Origin: Tolypeutes matacus
Taxonomy: Eukaryota > Chordata > Mammalia > Cingulata > Chlamyphoridae
DNA length: 64,000 nucleotides
NCBI GenBank assembly: GCA_026826555.1
Contig: JAKSZT010053764.1
Coordinates: forward strand, 16,516,632-16,580,631
Direction of reading: 5' to 3'
Of the stretch, positions 45,601 to 57,884 are shown piece after piece. Position numbers and translations under genes: made by a program. The notes beneath the pieces were generated by a model that saw only the letters and a program-made list of their open reading frames with translations, did no database searches and was not told the DNA's origin. Position 1 is the first letter of the stretch. The number at the start of each line of letters is the position of its first letter.

Positions 45601-45879
45601 TCATATGAATTCCAACTGATGCTACTTATATAAAATGCATTTAAAAATTTTGTCCTATTCTCATGGCCAAAGCAGTTGCCCCAATTGCTATTTTTGTTGT
45701 TGTTGTTCAGTTAACCAAGAGATATATATTGTGCCCTTGTTGTATGGTCAGATGCCACAAAGTTGAAGAAAGTTCTTGTGCTACAATCTATTTGCAATTC
45801 ATAGTCTCTATATTTCCCCTTTCAAGAAATATGTCTCCATTTTACCCAGATAAGTTTTGATTCAGGCCTCTGCTGGTTA

Positions 45880-46235
45880 ATCACCTACTGTCCCTAAGCT
45901 CCAATCCCATCCTTCTACACTGTGCTCTGTGAACTGAGGCTGGAACTCTGCAAACCTTATGTACCAGCCTCTCTTGTCAGCTGGAACCTGGTAGGTTCAG
46001 TAAAGGAGAAGCACTGGGAAAGGCAGGAGTTGGGCAAATCCTTACTGTTTACAGTTCCTGGCTGTGTCAGTCCTGTGGCAGCAGATGGCAGAAGGTAGCT
46101 GCTTTCTGAAGTTCAAAGTTTCTTTGGTATCCACTTTTTGCCCTTACCATCTTCAAATATCTTTATAACAAACTCCTAGTATTAAATCTACTCGATTTTA
46201 TTGATTGGACCCTGGATGATACAGTACTTTATACT
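45880..46235 (+). mobile_element. Possible LTR at the 5' side of a MaLR/ERVL region
   Basis: Ends GGACCCTGGATGATACAGTA, an LTR-like terminus, directly before MaLR-type internal sequence. The 5' edge is unresolved. Confidence 0.35.
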
Positions 46236-47122
46236 AAGGTGTGGTCCTAGGAAACAGACCCTCAAAAACAATCTTGTGGTATTGATTTGCTTATTATGCC
46301 TTGACTCAGAGCTGAATTATTTGCCCGTGGAAAATGGAATTTTGGTAACCTGTGGCATGCAATGGCATCATGATTCATTTAATTTTCATCTATTCTTACT
46401 AGTGATGAATGCCTATGGGAAGCAGTCTTTGGAGACCAAGTAACTGCTGTATTTGACCATTTTGGAAGTAATGATGGTTACAAAGAATCTACATGGAATG
46501 ACTGCTTCTGATTGCACTGATGTGCTTGCAGGAAGAAAATAACTAGCTCAGGGCTTTTGGCTTAATCATATTTGGAGCATCAGAGGCCTCCTAACCCTGC
46601 CCTAAAGAAATCTCTTACTTCTTTTAGTTATAGGACAGGCATGGCTGAAAAATCAGACCCAAATCAAGTATTCACAGACTGACCAAGTGAAAGCTGGGGC
46701 AGTAATTTGGGAGGGCTAGGACTCTGAGACTAGGAATGAAGACATTTGGTGGACTTAGATGAAGCTGAGAATCTTGAAACCCCAAGTCTCCCTGGGCATC
46801 CTGTGATAGTAGAAAACACCCCTTTCCTGTTGGTTGATACTAGCCTTCTCTTGCTTGAAAACCTGGAATAACCACATGTGAGGCAGTTACCTTGCAAGGG
46901 GATTCCTATTCTTTTTAAACCCCATTATTCCCAACTCTCATGGCCTTTATCTAGAGTCAGATACCAGCATATTCAGGGGGACAAGGGCAGAATCTGGCTT
47001 GGGAGGAAAAGATTCTAAATTTTATATTAATATAAGATTTATACTACAAAAGGATATCAAGATTTTGTTAAATTTACACTGGGAAAAAACTGGCTAATAT
47101 GTATATGGGGAGATTCTATAGG
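46236..47122 (+). mobile_element. MaLR/ERVL-type internal sequence, left part
   Basis: Contains blocks I recognise from MLT1-class internal regions (AAGAAATCTCTTACTTC, CATGGCTGAAAAATCAGACC, GGCAGTAATTTGGGAGGG). Continues after the hAT element. No frame is intact. Confidence 0.5.
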
Positions 47123-47130
47123 TATTAGAC

Positions 47131-48612
47131 CAGGGGTTCTTAACCTTTTTTGTTCCATAGACCCCTTTGCCAGTCAGGTGAAAACCACGGACCCCTTCTC
47201 AGAATGTAGCAGCAGATAGTTTTATGACACTCAACACTGGCATGTCTTTAAATTAAATTTTAGTATTATTCAAAATTATGTTTTACAACTTTTCCATAAT
47301 TTCAATACCTGATAACTAACACAGCTCAACATCTGTTCAAATAGTCATTTTCGGCAAACATTTAGAAATTCGAGTTTTCCCATGGCATCATAAAACCATC
47401 TCTGCCATCCTTACCAACCTTTTTGCAGGCAGTTATCCACTGCACTCAGAACACGCTACATCAAAATAAAAATCATACTAAGTCCACACTATACTATGTA
47501 TTATTTAATAAATATATCACACCCGTACCAACACGTCCCCACAAGAATGTTTTTAAATGCATAAAATAAAATTACAAAGGAAATCAGTTACATAAATTGA
47601 AATACACAGTTACTGAAATAAAAAAACATGATATATTGTGCGAATATTCTCACTGTCCTGATTCTGTGATAATCAGGGTGGGCTAAACATTCGCTATATT
47701 AGAAACCATGCATGTGTCCCCAGACCTCGTTTTCCTCCCTAGGTCTGGTTTTTAGAATGCTGGTGATAAACTAAGCCTGATTTATTATATGTCCATCCTG
47801 TATGGGAAAAGACTGTAACTCTAGGTATCTCTGGTCAACCTTAAGAGATATAGCAGGGGGCTATATCTGGTTGGCGTCCATCTCCCATATGGAGGGACCT
47901 GGGTTCGATCCCCGGGACCTCCTGGTAAAAATTTAAAAAATATATAGAAGGTGCGTGGGCCGCCAGGCCCTGTGCGCGGGGGCACCACCAGTTCCCGCGA
48001 GCCACACAGCAAGATGATGACATGATAGGAGAGTGACACAAGGGAGAGGCAAGATGAGACGCACCGAAAAACCAGCAACTAAGGTTGCGCGGGCAGGATG
48101 CCTCTCTCCTACATCAGAGATTCCAAGGATTGAATCCCAGTGAAGACAGGAGGAGAAGGATGAGAAGAGAGGGCAGAAAATGGACACAGAGTTGCCCAGC
48201 GAATGGACACAGAAACAGCAAAAATGGGGGGGAGGGGGAAGGGGTGTAAAAATGGATAAAAGTAAATAAATAAATAAATCCTTAAAAAAGAAAATAAATA
48301 AAAATAAAAAAAATAAAAATAAAAAAAAACATGATATAGTACTATACATATGTGCTTCTTTCTTAACACATTAAATAATAATCCAATACATCAAAAATAT
48401 ACGGAAATTAAAATTAAATTTTGTTTTTTAAAGATATGTCAATGTGCAGATTGTTGTTTATCTTGAATTAGAACATTAAAGTGTGGTGTAGTATTTGACA
48501 AGGTAACATGTATATCATGTTGGATATCTAATCGAGTTGAGTTTTTTTCAATTCAAGCTCATGGACTCCCTGAAATCTCTCTATGGACCCCTTGGGGGTC
48601 TGTGGGCCCCTG
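47131..48612 (+). mobile_element. hAT-Charlie-type DNA transposon (MER33-like) with 8-bp TSD
   Basis: Starts CAGGGGTTCTTAACCTTTTT and ends GGGGGTCTGTGGGCCCCTG. Flanked by a perfect 8-bp TSD TATTAGAC (47123-47130 and 48613-48620), the hallmark of hAT transposases. Non-autonomous and about 780 bp without the nested retroelement at 47636-48323. The subfamily name is from memory and unsure. Confidence 0.9.
47636..48323 (+). mobile_element. Composite retroelement, copy 2 (5' module plus SINE dimer)
   Basis: Same 5' module (47636-47855) and SINE dimer (47856-48265) as 736-1420, ending directly in an A-rich tail with no L1-like segment. Perfect 15-bp TSD AAAAAACATGATATA (47621-47635 and 48324-48338). 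Inserted in the hAT element. The 5' end is within two bases of copy 1. Confidence 0.85.
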
Positions 48613-48620
48613 TATTAGAC

Positions 48621-50060
48621 CAAGGGGAACAGAATACAACATTGAATTAGGGCCAAATTTAGGTAATCCTGATGTAGTCCGATTTCCAGAGATGTTTGGA
48701 TTTGATGTTGTGTTCTATTGTTGCAGTGAAGACCCCAAGGAGACATGCTGCTTTGTATATTATGCCCTTATATAATCTTCTTTCACATTGCTTCTTGGCC
48801 GTGTGACTTGCTTTGGTTTATGGGACATTTAGCAAATGTGATGCAGAGACTTGAAAAGCACTTGAATCCTGGGGCTTGGTCTCTTTTTTCCTGTTTTTGG
48901 AACCCAGCTTACAGGTTAAAGAAGCCTGGGCTAACCTGCTGGAGACATGTCCCAAACCACAGCCAGCATCAGCTGCAATACATCTGGGTGTGGCCATATG
49001 CCAACTGACTGAAAATGCACGAGTGAGCACAGTTGACACTAGGCAGAGCAGAAATGAGTTGCCCCAGCTGAGCCCAGCCCACGTTATTCACCTACAATAG
49101 CTTAAGCAAATAAATGATTGTCTTAAGCCACTAAGTTTTGGATAGTTTGTTTCACAGCAAAAGCTAACTGAAGCAAATGTATTAATTTGAGCAGCTGGGA
49201 ATGGCTCTGTTTTCCTACTTGGTTGGCTGAAACTTATCCTCAATGGTGGGCTACATTCAATGAGGTTGAGTTGCTATAACTTCTCTGGAATAATATACAG
49301 GAAGGATCCCTGAAGGCTTTGGGAGATAAGGATAATGGAGTAACTTATATGTAACCTGTTTATCTTTCCTTACCCACTGAATTCTGAAAGGGCCCAAGGG
49401 ATATTTCCTTAACTAAAGCATCAAGAAATGCATTAATAAGGGGAGCCCAGCATCCTTGAAAACCTTCTGGTGGCTGTTTTCTGTAGATTAAGGATGATGG
49501 TGGGAAATACTGTCACTGAGATGGGCTTTCTAATTTCACTGTAGATGTTGAGATCCCAGAGTGGCAATGAGAATTTTTAACTCACAAGAGTATTTGGTGG
49601 TAGCTCTAAGAATTAAATAGATGGGCAACCTACCAAAGCATTAGTTAATCTGTAGAATAGAAACCTGGCTTGAGTTACCACAACTGAGAATCACGTCTTC
49701 CCCAATTCCCAGCCCTTAACTGTTCACACACCTGAAGCCCCTGATTGAAGGAGGGATGGAGCACCTTGAGCAAGGACCCTGCAAAAATGCTACAGAAATT
49801 TATTATAGATCTTCCTCCGAGCCATCCCCAAAGGGACTTTATGTCACTTGCTAAGGTGCTTGTGCACTGGAGAGAAGGGAAATAAGTAGACTTTTCAGGT
49901 ATCCTAAACTCTGCTGTGAATTGATGCTAAACCTTAGGAACACTTGGTCTACTTGTTAAAATGGTAGCTTATAGTAGTGAGGTGATAAATGGAGTTTGGG
50001 CCCAATTCCATCTCATCATAGGTCTAGTGTGTCTATGGCCCACTCTGAGATTATTTCCTC
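48621..50060 (+). mobile_element. MaLR/ERVL-type internal sequence and an MLT1-like LTR
   Basis: 48700-49180 ends like an MLT1 3' end (CTTAAGCCACTAAGTTTTGGATAGTTTGTTTCACAGC). 49190-50060 again looks internal (ACTTCTCTGGAATAATATAC, GTCACTGAGATGGGCTTTC). Probably two nested or tandem remnants. The exact layout is unclear. Confidence 0.45.
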
Positions 50061-50985
50061 AATTTCTAAATGTATATTTAGAAGAGATGTACTTGGCAAC
50101 TGGCACAATTCCCACATTGGCTCCCTGACCATTGTTCCCATTATCTAAGTACCTAGTGAAATGTAGTAGCTTAAACCAACAATACTCATTTATTTTAGTT
50201 ATATATTTGTCATTTGGGCATGGCTTTGTGGGTGATGGCTCATCTGTTCCATGTGGAGTCAGCTGGAACAGCGAAACTAGGATCCATTTACAAGTCGGTG
50301 ACTCACTGGCAGGTTGGTACATGCTGCTGGCTGGAGGCCTCTGTTGCGTCATTAGCCTCAAATGCAACATCACGAAAATGTGAGTTAATTTAGAAAGTAC
50401 TGCAAAAATTATTGTAGGTGCTACGACTTTTAGGAAAACAATGAGCAAAGCCCTCCTCCCCCTTTTTGGGTTCATTTACAAAGAAAGTGTAACCCAGAGT
50501 ATATTTTATTTAACCATTTCACAACTAATAAGAATCATTTTAAAATACAACTTTTTGAAGATTTGAGTCTAAAATGTTAAGAATATCCTAAAGTCATATG
50601 TTATAAAAAGAAAGCTGAATACTGACCTGCCCAGATCTATAATACTGTTTTATGAGGTAAGTTTCAACATGAACTCAAAAGAAAATTGACACAAAAACTT
50701 TTATTATATTAATTGAACTCAATATGGACTTATTAAGGAGAAAGGAACTCATGGTTCTTGGGTGCTTATTATGTGCTAGGTGCTTGTTTTCCTTTAGTTC
50801 TCACAAAAACTTATGAGAGGTGTTATTGTTTTAATATTGTTTATAGAGGACGTTGAGACTTTAAAAAGCTCAATAGTCTGTATAAGACCACACAACTAGA
50901 AAATGAGAGGGGAGTGGGTTTGAACCTGGGTTTGACTCCAAAGTAAGAATGGACATGGACGAAATACAATTTAGGAGCCAACTTG
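50061..50985. other. Stretch with an L2/MIR-like old repeat only
   Basis: 50745-50945 (GTGCTTATTATGTGCTAGG, GACCACACAACTAGAAAATG) is L2/MIR-class. The remainder has no recognised feature. Confidence 0.4.
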
Positions 50986-50989
50986 AGGG

Positions 50990-52370
50990 AAATACAAGAC
51001 CTGAACACTTAAATTACCTTAAAGATCATTTTTCAACCTGTTAAATTAGCAAACTTATATTTTAAAAACATTCTAGGCTGGAAAGATACACAGTAGCAAT
51101 GTGAATAGAACCTTTGCTAAAAACAATTTAGTTCATAACTTTTACTACACACTTGTTTTTTGTTTGTTTGTTTACTGAAGGAGAAAAAAAATTTAATATT
51201 TTTTTTTACCTCAGCCTCATCCACATGCTCCTGCTTTATAAAGCTATAGGACAGCAGAGTTGGAATTGAAAAGAAAGGTAGGGTAGAAGACAACAGATAA
51301 ATTGGAGAGGAGTAGGAAATACTGAAAGAATAACAGCCACACATGTGCCAGTCAAACACTTTTAAGTCCCTGCAGCAAATCTGAATACACTTATTTTTTA
51401 TGTATATTCATGAATGAATGATATACTTCAATAAATTGATTTTAAAATGAAAAAAAAAAAATTAGCAATATGTGTCAAGAGCCTTGAAAGTGTTCATACT
51501 TTTTGACTCCAAAATTCCCTTTTCAGGTATCCATCCTAAGGAAATTAGGCATGCATTATCTTAAATAGCATGGTATATCAATCAGGGTATTGAACTGGAT
51601 AATTTGAGGTACATTTAATAATAAGATATTTATAAAGGTATGGGCAGGGTATAGGGAACCCCAACGTTGAAGTACCCCAGGGCTAGTCAGAGAGGAGACA
51701 CTTGGGTCCCTAGGCCTAAAGAGGTGAGATGAGGGAATGTAGGCTACTAGAACCCACAGGCAAGGGGAGCTGTGTGGAGAGGGTCACTCAACAGGAGCTG
51801 TAAACTTTGATGAAGAGACTCAGCCAGCCAGTAGTGACCACAGAGAGGGGGAGTCTTGGGGAATAAATACTCCAACATCACTCTTGTCTCATCCTTTGAT
51901 CTTCTACCAGTGTCACTTATTGGCTGGACCCAGCCAGCACCCAAAGAGCAAGGGAGCCCACTGGTACAGCCCATACTACCTGTCAACTTCCTAGAGCACA
52001 GAACAGAGTGGAGAGGGGTGGAAAGTGGATCTAGAGGGGCAAAGAGAAGATATCTAACACAAAATTCTATTAACTAAAATAGCAAAAACTTAGAAGCAAT
52101 CGTAACCTTCCATCAATAGGGGAATTATTAGTTAAGTTTTGCCATAGCTGCTCAGTGGAATATTACACAGCCATCAAAATGATAATTAGGAAGACTAGCA
52201 TTATGGACATGAACTTATGGTACCATGACAAATTTGAAAAAAGGATAGAATATTACATGTTACAACTATAGTAAAAAATGGTGTACACATATGGACAAAA
52301 AGCAAAAGAGAACAGCAAAAATGAAACCACTTGTGCTTAGATGATGAGATCATGGGTGATTTTTATTTGT
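50990..52370 (+). mobile_element. Old L1 (L1M3-like) arms split by another repeat
   Basis: L1 arms at 50990-51570 and 52070-52370 (GTGTTCATACTTTTTGACTC; CAATAGGGGAATTATTAG). They flank a repeat at about 51573-52060, perhaps an LTR. At 51390-51460 lies a short L1 3' tail (ATGATATACTTCAATAAATTG) also seen near 1635-1655. Confidence 0.5.
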
Positions 52371-53400
52371 TTGGTCTTTCTTAATTCCTCACTCTCCCAA
52401 ATGCTAAGACTTAGAACTCACCTAATTCTTTTAAGTATTGCCGTTATATACTTTTTAGTCAATTATATTAAGGTCATAAAAAGTAAGACTGTTAAGCTAT
52501 CAATATTATAAAGAGTCTCAGGGCCAATCATGCACGAGGCACCTACCCACACAAGGTGCTGCAAGAGCGACAATATCTCACTCTCTCCCTGCCCACCAAG
52601 AGCTTACAATCCAAGGAGAAGATAAAACATGTGCTTACATCTTCACGAGTCAAAGCTAAGATAACTGCTCTTAGAGAGGGACAAAGAAAGCATTACTGCA
52701 ACCACAGAAGAGAGAGCTCAGCTGGAGAAAATCAGAAAATTATTCACTGGCAGAGCTGGCATCCAAAGGATGGACAGGGTTTTGCCAGTGAGAACTGAGG
52801 TCCCAGAAGCAAGGCATTCTGGGCACAGGGGGTGGTATCAGGCATATTAGAGGACCTGTGGGCAGTTGGAGTTTACTGGAGGATGTGACGTGTACAGGGC
52901 AGCCCTGGGACACAAAACCCTTCCTGATGCTCAGCTGACAATGCTTAGGTTGGAAATTCCTTGGAGAACATAGCTCACTGTTCTCTTAGGAGTTATTTAG
53001 GTGGATTCATAGGGTTTAGGAGAATTCTTCTGCAGAGACTTGGCAAGGGATAGCGGCTGGTACATAGGGGAATTACCAATGATGCCTAATACTTATCAGT
53101 CACTTACCGTGTGTCAGACAGGCTGAGTGCCTGATAAAAGAAGGTGCTAAGTAGCGACCTGGGGTTTTGAATCCATGCACTCTGAACCTGCATTCCATCT
53201 ACTAGCTATAGCATCTCTTGGGGAAGAGTAAGAGTTAAATTAATCCTTAACCAGCAAAGAGACCACAGGTGCATGTAACCAGTAAAGTCCCATCTTAAAC
53301 TCCCATCTGGTTGGGAATCAGGGCACATTATGGGGTGTAATGAACATGGATTCATTGCCCTAGCTCTATTCCTTCCAAATTGAAACAGGCACACTTAAGC
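52371..53400. other. Stretch without a recognised gene
   Basis: The 53086-53160 segment resembles an L2/MIR-class repeat. No exon seen. Confidence 0.4.
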
Positions 53401-53404
53401 TAAT

Positions 53405-54145
53405 TGTAGCAGTTTGGCAATTTGATATAGTTATGAATTCCAAAAATAGATATTGGTTTATGCTTGTAAACTGATCTGTTCATTGGGCCATGATTAAGTT
53501 ATGATTAGGGCTTTGATTGGGCCAGTAGGGCATTGAGCCCCGCCCCTTGGTTGGTGGGGTCTCAGATAAAAGACATGGCAAAGGACAAAGTTGGAGGTTT
53601 TTGAGTTGGAGTTCTGATGTGGAGTCTTGAGCTGGAGCCCCGGGAAGAAGGCATACAGAGGAGCTTGGTCGTGAGGAAGGAGAGAAGGCCCCGGGATAGA
53701 GACGAGCTGTTCGCCTGACAGTTCACAGCTGGCCTTGTGGAGCGAGGCAAAGTCTAGAGAGCCTCATAGTCTGCAGCTGACCTTGTGGAGGAAACAGAGG
53801 AGCTGAGCCTGGAGAGAACCGGAGCCCCGGGAAGGAAGGAATCCAAGAAACCTGAACCCTGGCAAACGTCAGCAGCTGTCTTGCTCCAACACATGGCAAC
53901 AGACTTTGGTGAAGGTAAAAACTTACGCTTTAGGGGGACGGATGTGGCTCAAATGGTTGGGCGTCCGTCTCCCATATGGAGGGACCTGGGTTCGATCCCT
54001 GGGACCTCCCGGTAAAAAACAAAAACAAAAAAACTTATGCTTTATGGCCTTGTAACTGTAAGCTTTTGCCCCAAATAAATACCCTTTATAAAAATCAACT
54101 GATTATTGGTATTCTGCATCAGCACCACTTTGGCTGACTAATACA
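53405..54145 (+). mobile_element. Solo LTR, xenarthran LTR family A, copy 3 (with SINE)
   Basis: TGTAGCAGTTTGG...GACTAATACA, flanked by CTAAT and CCAAT (4 of 5). Interrupted by the SINE at 53933-54028. AATAAA near 54073. Confidence 0.8.
53933..54028 (+). mobile_element. DAS SINE, GGATGTGGCTCAAATGG subfamily
   Basis: 16-bp TSD AAAAACTTACGCTTTA / AAAAACTTATGCTTTA (53917-53932 and 54029-54044). Splits the solo LTR. Confidence 0.9.
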
Positions 54146-54154
54146 CCAATCAAT

Positions 54155-54310
54155 AACCATTCTGTGCCTCAGTTTCCTTAACTGTAAAATGGAGACATTA
54201 ATAGTGACTTTTTCGGAGGGTTTTGAGAGGATTCATTCCAATATACATAAAATGCTCAGCGATGTTGGGCATGTAGGAAGTGCTTCATAAATGTTAGATG
54301 TTATGATGGT
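54155..54310 (+). mobile_element. MIR SINE fragment
   Basis: CCTCAGTTTCCTTAACTGTAAAATGG and AGTGCTTCATAAATG, MIR 3' half. Confidence 0.7.
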
Positions 54311-56440
54311 ACGCTGTAGTATAGAACTTTCTCAAGCTAGAACACACTGCCTTACTGTCTTCTTCCCTGAGGAAGTCTGGATTTCAGGATATGCAAACTG
54401 AATAACTCACTTCTTATTTGGTATTCCGGAAAATAACTTCAGTTTAGGACCAAAGATGGCAGCGTTTTGACACAAGCCACTATGCCATGGCTTAAACACC
54501 ATTACCCAAGGATTCAGCGTGCCAACCCATATCTGGGGGGGGGGGTTGTGCGCACAGGTGGGCTTGCTCACCGCGGGAAGACCTAGTCCACCTGCTCTGC
54601 TCTCTGCAGCATTAGGGGTGCTGCTCCTCTAGCTGGGACCCCAGACCAAAACCTGGGACCTGGGAAGCAGCATCTACCCAGGCCCTGGCCCTTTAAAGAG
54701 GGCATTTAAGTGTGCTTCAAAAAATTTCAAACCTGTGGAATATTAAACTTACTGACCTGGAAAGGACCTAAGGAAACCACTTAGCCAAAAGTAGAACATA
54801 GGACATATTGAAGATTAAACAGGTGAGTTTTATTCTTCAAAGTCATTCTCTGATTTGTATAGAAAGAGAATTGAGAAACCAAGACATAGAATTTGTCTGT
54901 TACTTTCACACCCCTCCATTCCCAGTAACCCCAAATTCTTCTTAGTCTGAGCATCAGGTGAAGAGTTTGCTTTAGACCCACTAATCTAAGATTCTGTTAT
55001 ATTTGCTAATGTACACATTTGGATAGTCCACAGGTCAACTGATGCCGAGCCTCATGACCCCAGCATAAAGACCAACTTTAACAAGATTAACCTGTTGCTG
55101 CAGCCCCAGTTACCCGCCCTCTCCCCCTCCACATACACACGTGTGTGTAATGGGATCCTAAAGGATTTCTACACCAATCATTAAAGGCCTTGAGGATCAC
55201 TACATCATAGATGTGGAAACTGAGGCACTGAAAGATAAAGTTTAAAGCCATATAGAGGGAAGAAAAGGAGCCTTGGTTTGGAATTCAAACCATTGCAGCT
55301 ACTCATCTGGAATCTTTGTGAGCATAACATTACCATGGTAAATATTTTTAATGTATATCATTGATTTCTAAAGTTAAAAGAACAGACTTTTCCAAGGGAT
55401 TGATGCATTTAAGAAACAAAACAAAACACCATTCAACATGGTACCATTACAGGTTAAAGCAAATGCTTTTGTGATTTAGACCTCAAAAAATACTTGATGC
55501 TTTTGCGCCACAATTTCTAGTTGGCCATTCTGTGTACTTAAATGCTTTCTGTTAAGTAAAACAACCTCAGGTGCTTTCAGAATTCCAGTAAGCCATACAA
55601 TATGTCAATTAAGGCTTAAGTTTGTGTAAAGTCCTGTCTGTGAGCCCATAGCCTCAAGAGGCCCTAGCAGTATCTAATGGAAACTATAGATAAAAATAAT
55701 CCTATTGGAAATCTGTCAATTTCTATAGCTGGAAATTTCCACTCATTTTTCCTTCTAGAAATCACTTTGGAAATTTAGGGGGAAGTAATTCCCTTTGCTT
55801 TCAGTCTGGCAGCAAGAAGTAGCCTCTGGGCGCTGGGGTCCAGATGCAGTGAGGTTATTTTTCTAAAGTGCAGTAGTGGCTTCCTCAGAGCCACCAGTTC
55901 AGAGCCACAGGTTACAGAGGTGAGAGCCCAGATCAGTAAAGGGTGAGCTGCTTGACTTCCTCTAAGCACACCATGACCAGGTGTGGCCTAGTCTTGGTGC
56001 AGGCTCCAGATTAAAGTGCTGTGAAATCCAAAAGTGCAAACGGCAAGCTCTGCAGGCCAAGGGATCCTTGCGCAGAATCCAGAAGCCATCAAGTCATCCC
56101 AGTTCCGGAAACTAGAGGTTCAGATCTAAGGAGAAAAAAACCACAACGAGGAAAATCACTTTTCTGACTAGATAATAGAAGACTTCTCAAAAGTAGAGTG
56201 GCGTGAGAACTCCTCTATCTGGAGGTAGCACGGTTCAAAACCTTTCTTTCCATCCCCTTGGCCATTGCTCTAGTCCAAGTCTTCAGTCCCTCTATCCTCC
56301 GGCCTGCGGACAGCTCAGTAATACAGGAACGCAGTTCTTGGCACCTTCCTATTAGAAACCTTTCATAGTTCTCCCGTTGCACCAGATATCTCCAGTTTGT
56401 TCCTACAGATGCACTCTCTACCCTGTTCTGCCCTGTTTGG
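54311..56440. other. Long stretch without a recognised gene
   Basis: Includes a G12 run near 54535-54546 and a short GC-rich block (54550-54680). No exon supported. A 146-codon minus frame (56215-56655) overlaps the next repeat and has no domain I recognise. Confidence 0.4.
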
Positions 56441-57080
56441 GCCCCAGCAGGGTGACCTTGTGTCTCCGCCACTGGTCTTGCTTCCACTGGGCTCAGCCTA
56501 AGGGAGGAAGGTAATTGCAGTGGGGAGAAGGCTGCAGTCTTCCCCAGCTCCATCCCTGACACGTTGAAGGTTAACTTTTGCCCTCTGTTAAAGGACACAG
56601 CTCCTGCAAGGTGGCCCTTTCCTATTGCTGTCTTCACCAGGGTTCCGGTAACCACGCTCCCTCTCCTTGCCCTTCAGACCTAGGGAGGGTAACTGTTTCG
56701 TGCTCAGGGTGCTTCCACATCCCTCGCTGGTTTCCCTTAACCCTGCTCACACTTTGCAAATAGTCTCTTCATTAAACTTGCCTCAGCTACCCCTTCTGAG
56801 TATGCCCTCTCTTCTGGTTGGGACTGGGCTAAGGCACCCAAGCCTAGTAAATAAAATCAACTTCTTTGCCTGGAATTCGGGGTTCACAATACGATGTCCA
56901 ACAGCCTTTCCCCGACATCGCACACTACCTGGCTTTCGAATTAGGACCACATGCTCTTTCCCGTAGATGCCCCATGTCTTCCTGTCTGCCTCTGCCTTTC
57001 CTCCCAAGGTTCGCTCTACCCAGAATAGTTTACTATTTCCATTTCTGCCTGGTTCAGGTGTCACCTCCTTCGTGAATCCT
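56441..57080 (+). mobile_element. Old LTR/MER-like repeat, family unresolved
   Basis: Ends with ACACTTTGCAAATAGTCTCTTCATTAAACTTGCC followed by CTTCTGAGTATGCCC, a terminal block also seen in the repeat at 32061-32495. Confidence 0.4.
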
Positions 57081-57199
57081 TTCCCCCCTTCCTGATTATC
57101 CCCAGCCTAAAATGCGGTTTCTCTGAACTTTCATGTATTATTTATTCCTCTTGTATGAGCCATAACCACAAAAATTCACACCATCACAGACTTTTCACA

Positions 57200-57810
57200 C
57201 CATTAAAAAATCCACGGTGGCAGCACTATTCACAAGAGTCAAAAGGTAGAAACAACCCAAATGTCCATCAATGGATGAATGGATAAATAAAATGTGGCAC
57301 ACATACAGTGGAACATATTCAACCATAAAAAGGAATGAAGTTTCGGTAATGGATGTGGTGATGACAGCACAACACTGTGAACGTAATTAATGCCACTGAA
57401 TTGTTTGCTGGAAGGTAGTTAAAATGGGAAATGTTACACTATATATATGTTAGCATAATTTAAAAAGTATTAATTAAGTACTGATACATGCTACAACATG
57501 GATGAAACTTGAAAACATTATGCTAAGTGAAAGAAACCAGACACAAAAGGTCACATGTTGTATGATTCTATTTATATGAAATATACAAAATAGGCAAATC
57601 CACAGACACAAAAAGCATATTTGTGGTTAACAGGGGCTGGGGCCAGTGGTAATGGGGAGTTATTGCTTAATGGGTAGAGAGTGTCTGTTTGGGGTGATGA
57701 AAAGTTCTGGAACTAGATAGTGGAGATGATTGCACAACATTGTACACTTTAAAATAGTTACAATGGTAAATTTTTACGTGTATTTTATTATAATAAAAAA
57801 AAAATTTTAA
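57200..57810 (+). mobile_element. L1 3' end with a duplicated tail segment
   Basis: Plus-strand ORF2 end and 3'UTR. A 3'UTR-type segment (about 57342-57475, ATGGATGTGGTGATGACAGC) appears ahead of the ORF2-end block TGATACATGCTACAACATGG, and the 3'UTR is then repeated (57690-57790). Nested insertion or duplication. Confidence 0.7.
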
Positions 57811-57862
57811 AAATTCATGGGCCCAGGTGAGTAAGCTTGTTAATGATTCCCTCCCACAGTCC

Positions 57863-57884
57863 CTTCCTTCCTTCCTTCCTTCTT
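57863..57884 (+). repeat. CCTT microsatellite
   Basis: Five CCTT units (TCCCTTCCTTCCTTCCTTCC). Confidence 0.85.

Noticed and set aside
54535..54546. G-quadruplex from the G12 run
   Set aside because: A single homopolymer run, possibly of uncertain length in sequencing, with no four-block arrangement nearby.
56215..56655. 146-codon minus frame
   Set aside because: Overlaps an old repeat and has no recognisable domain; length alone in this GC context is not evidence. It stays a non-call.
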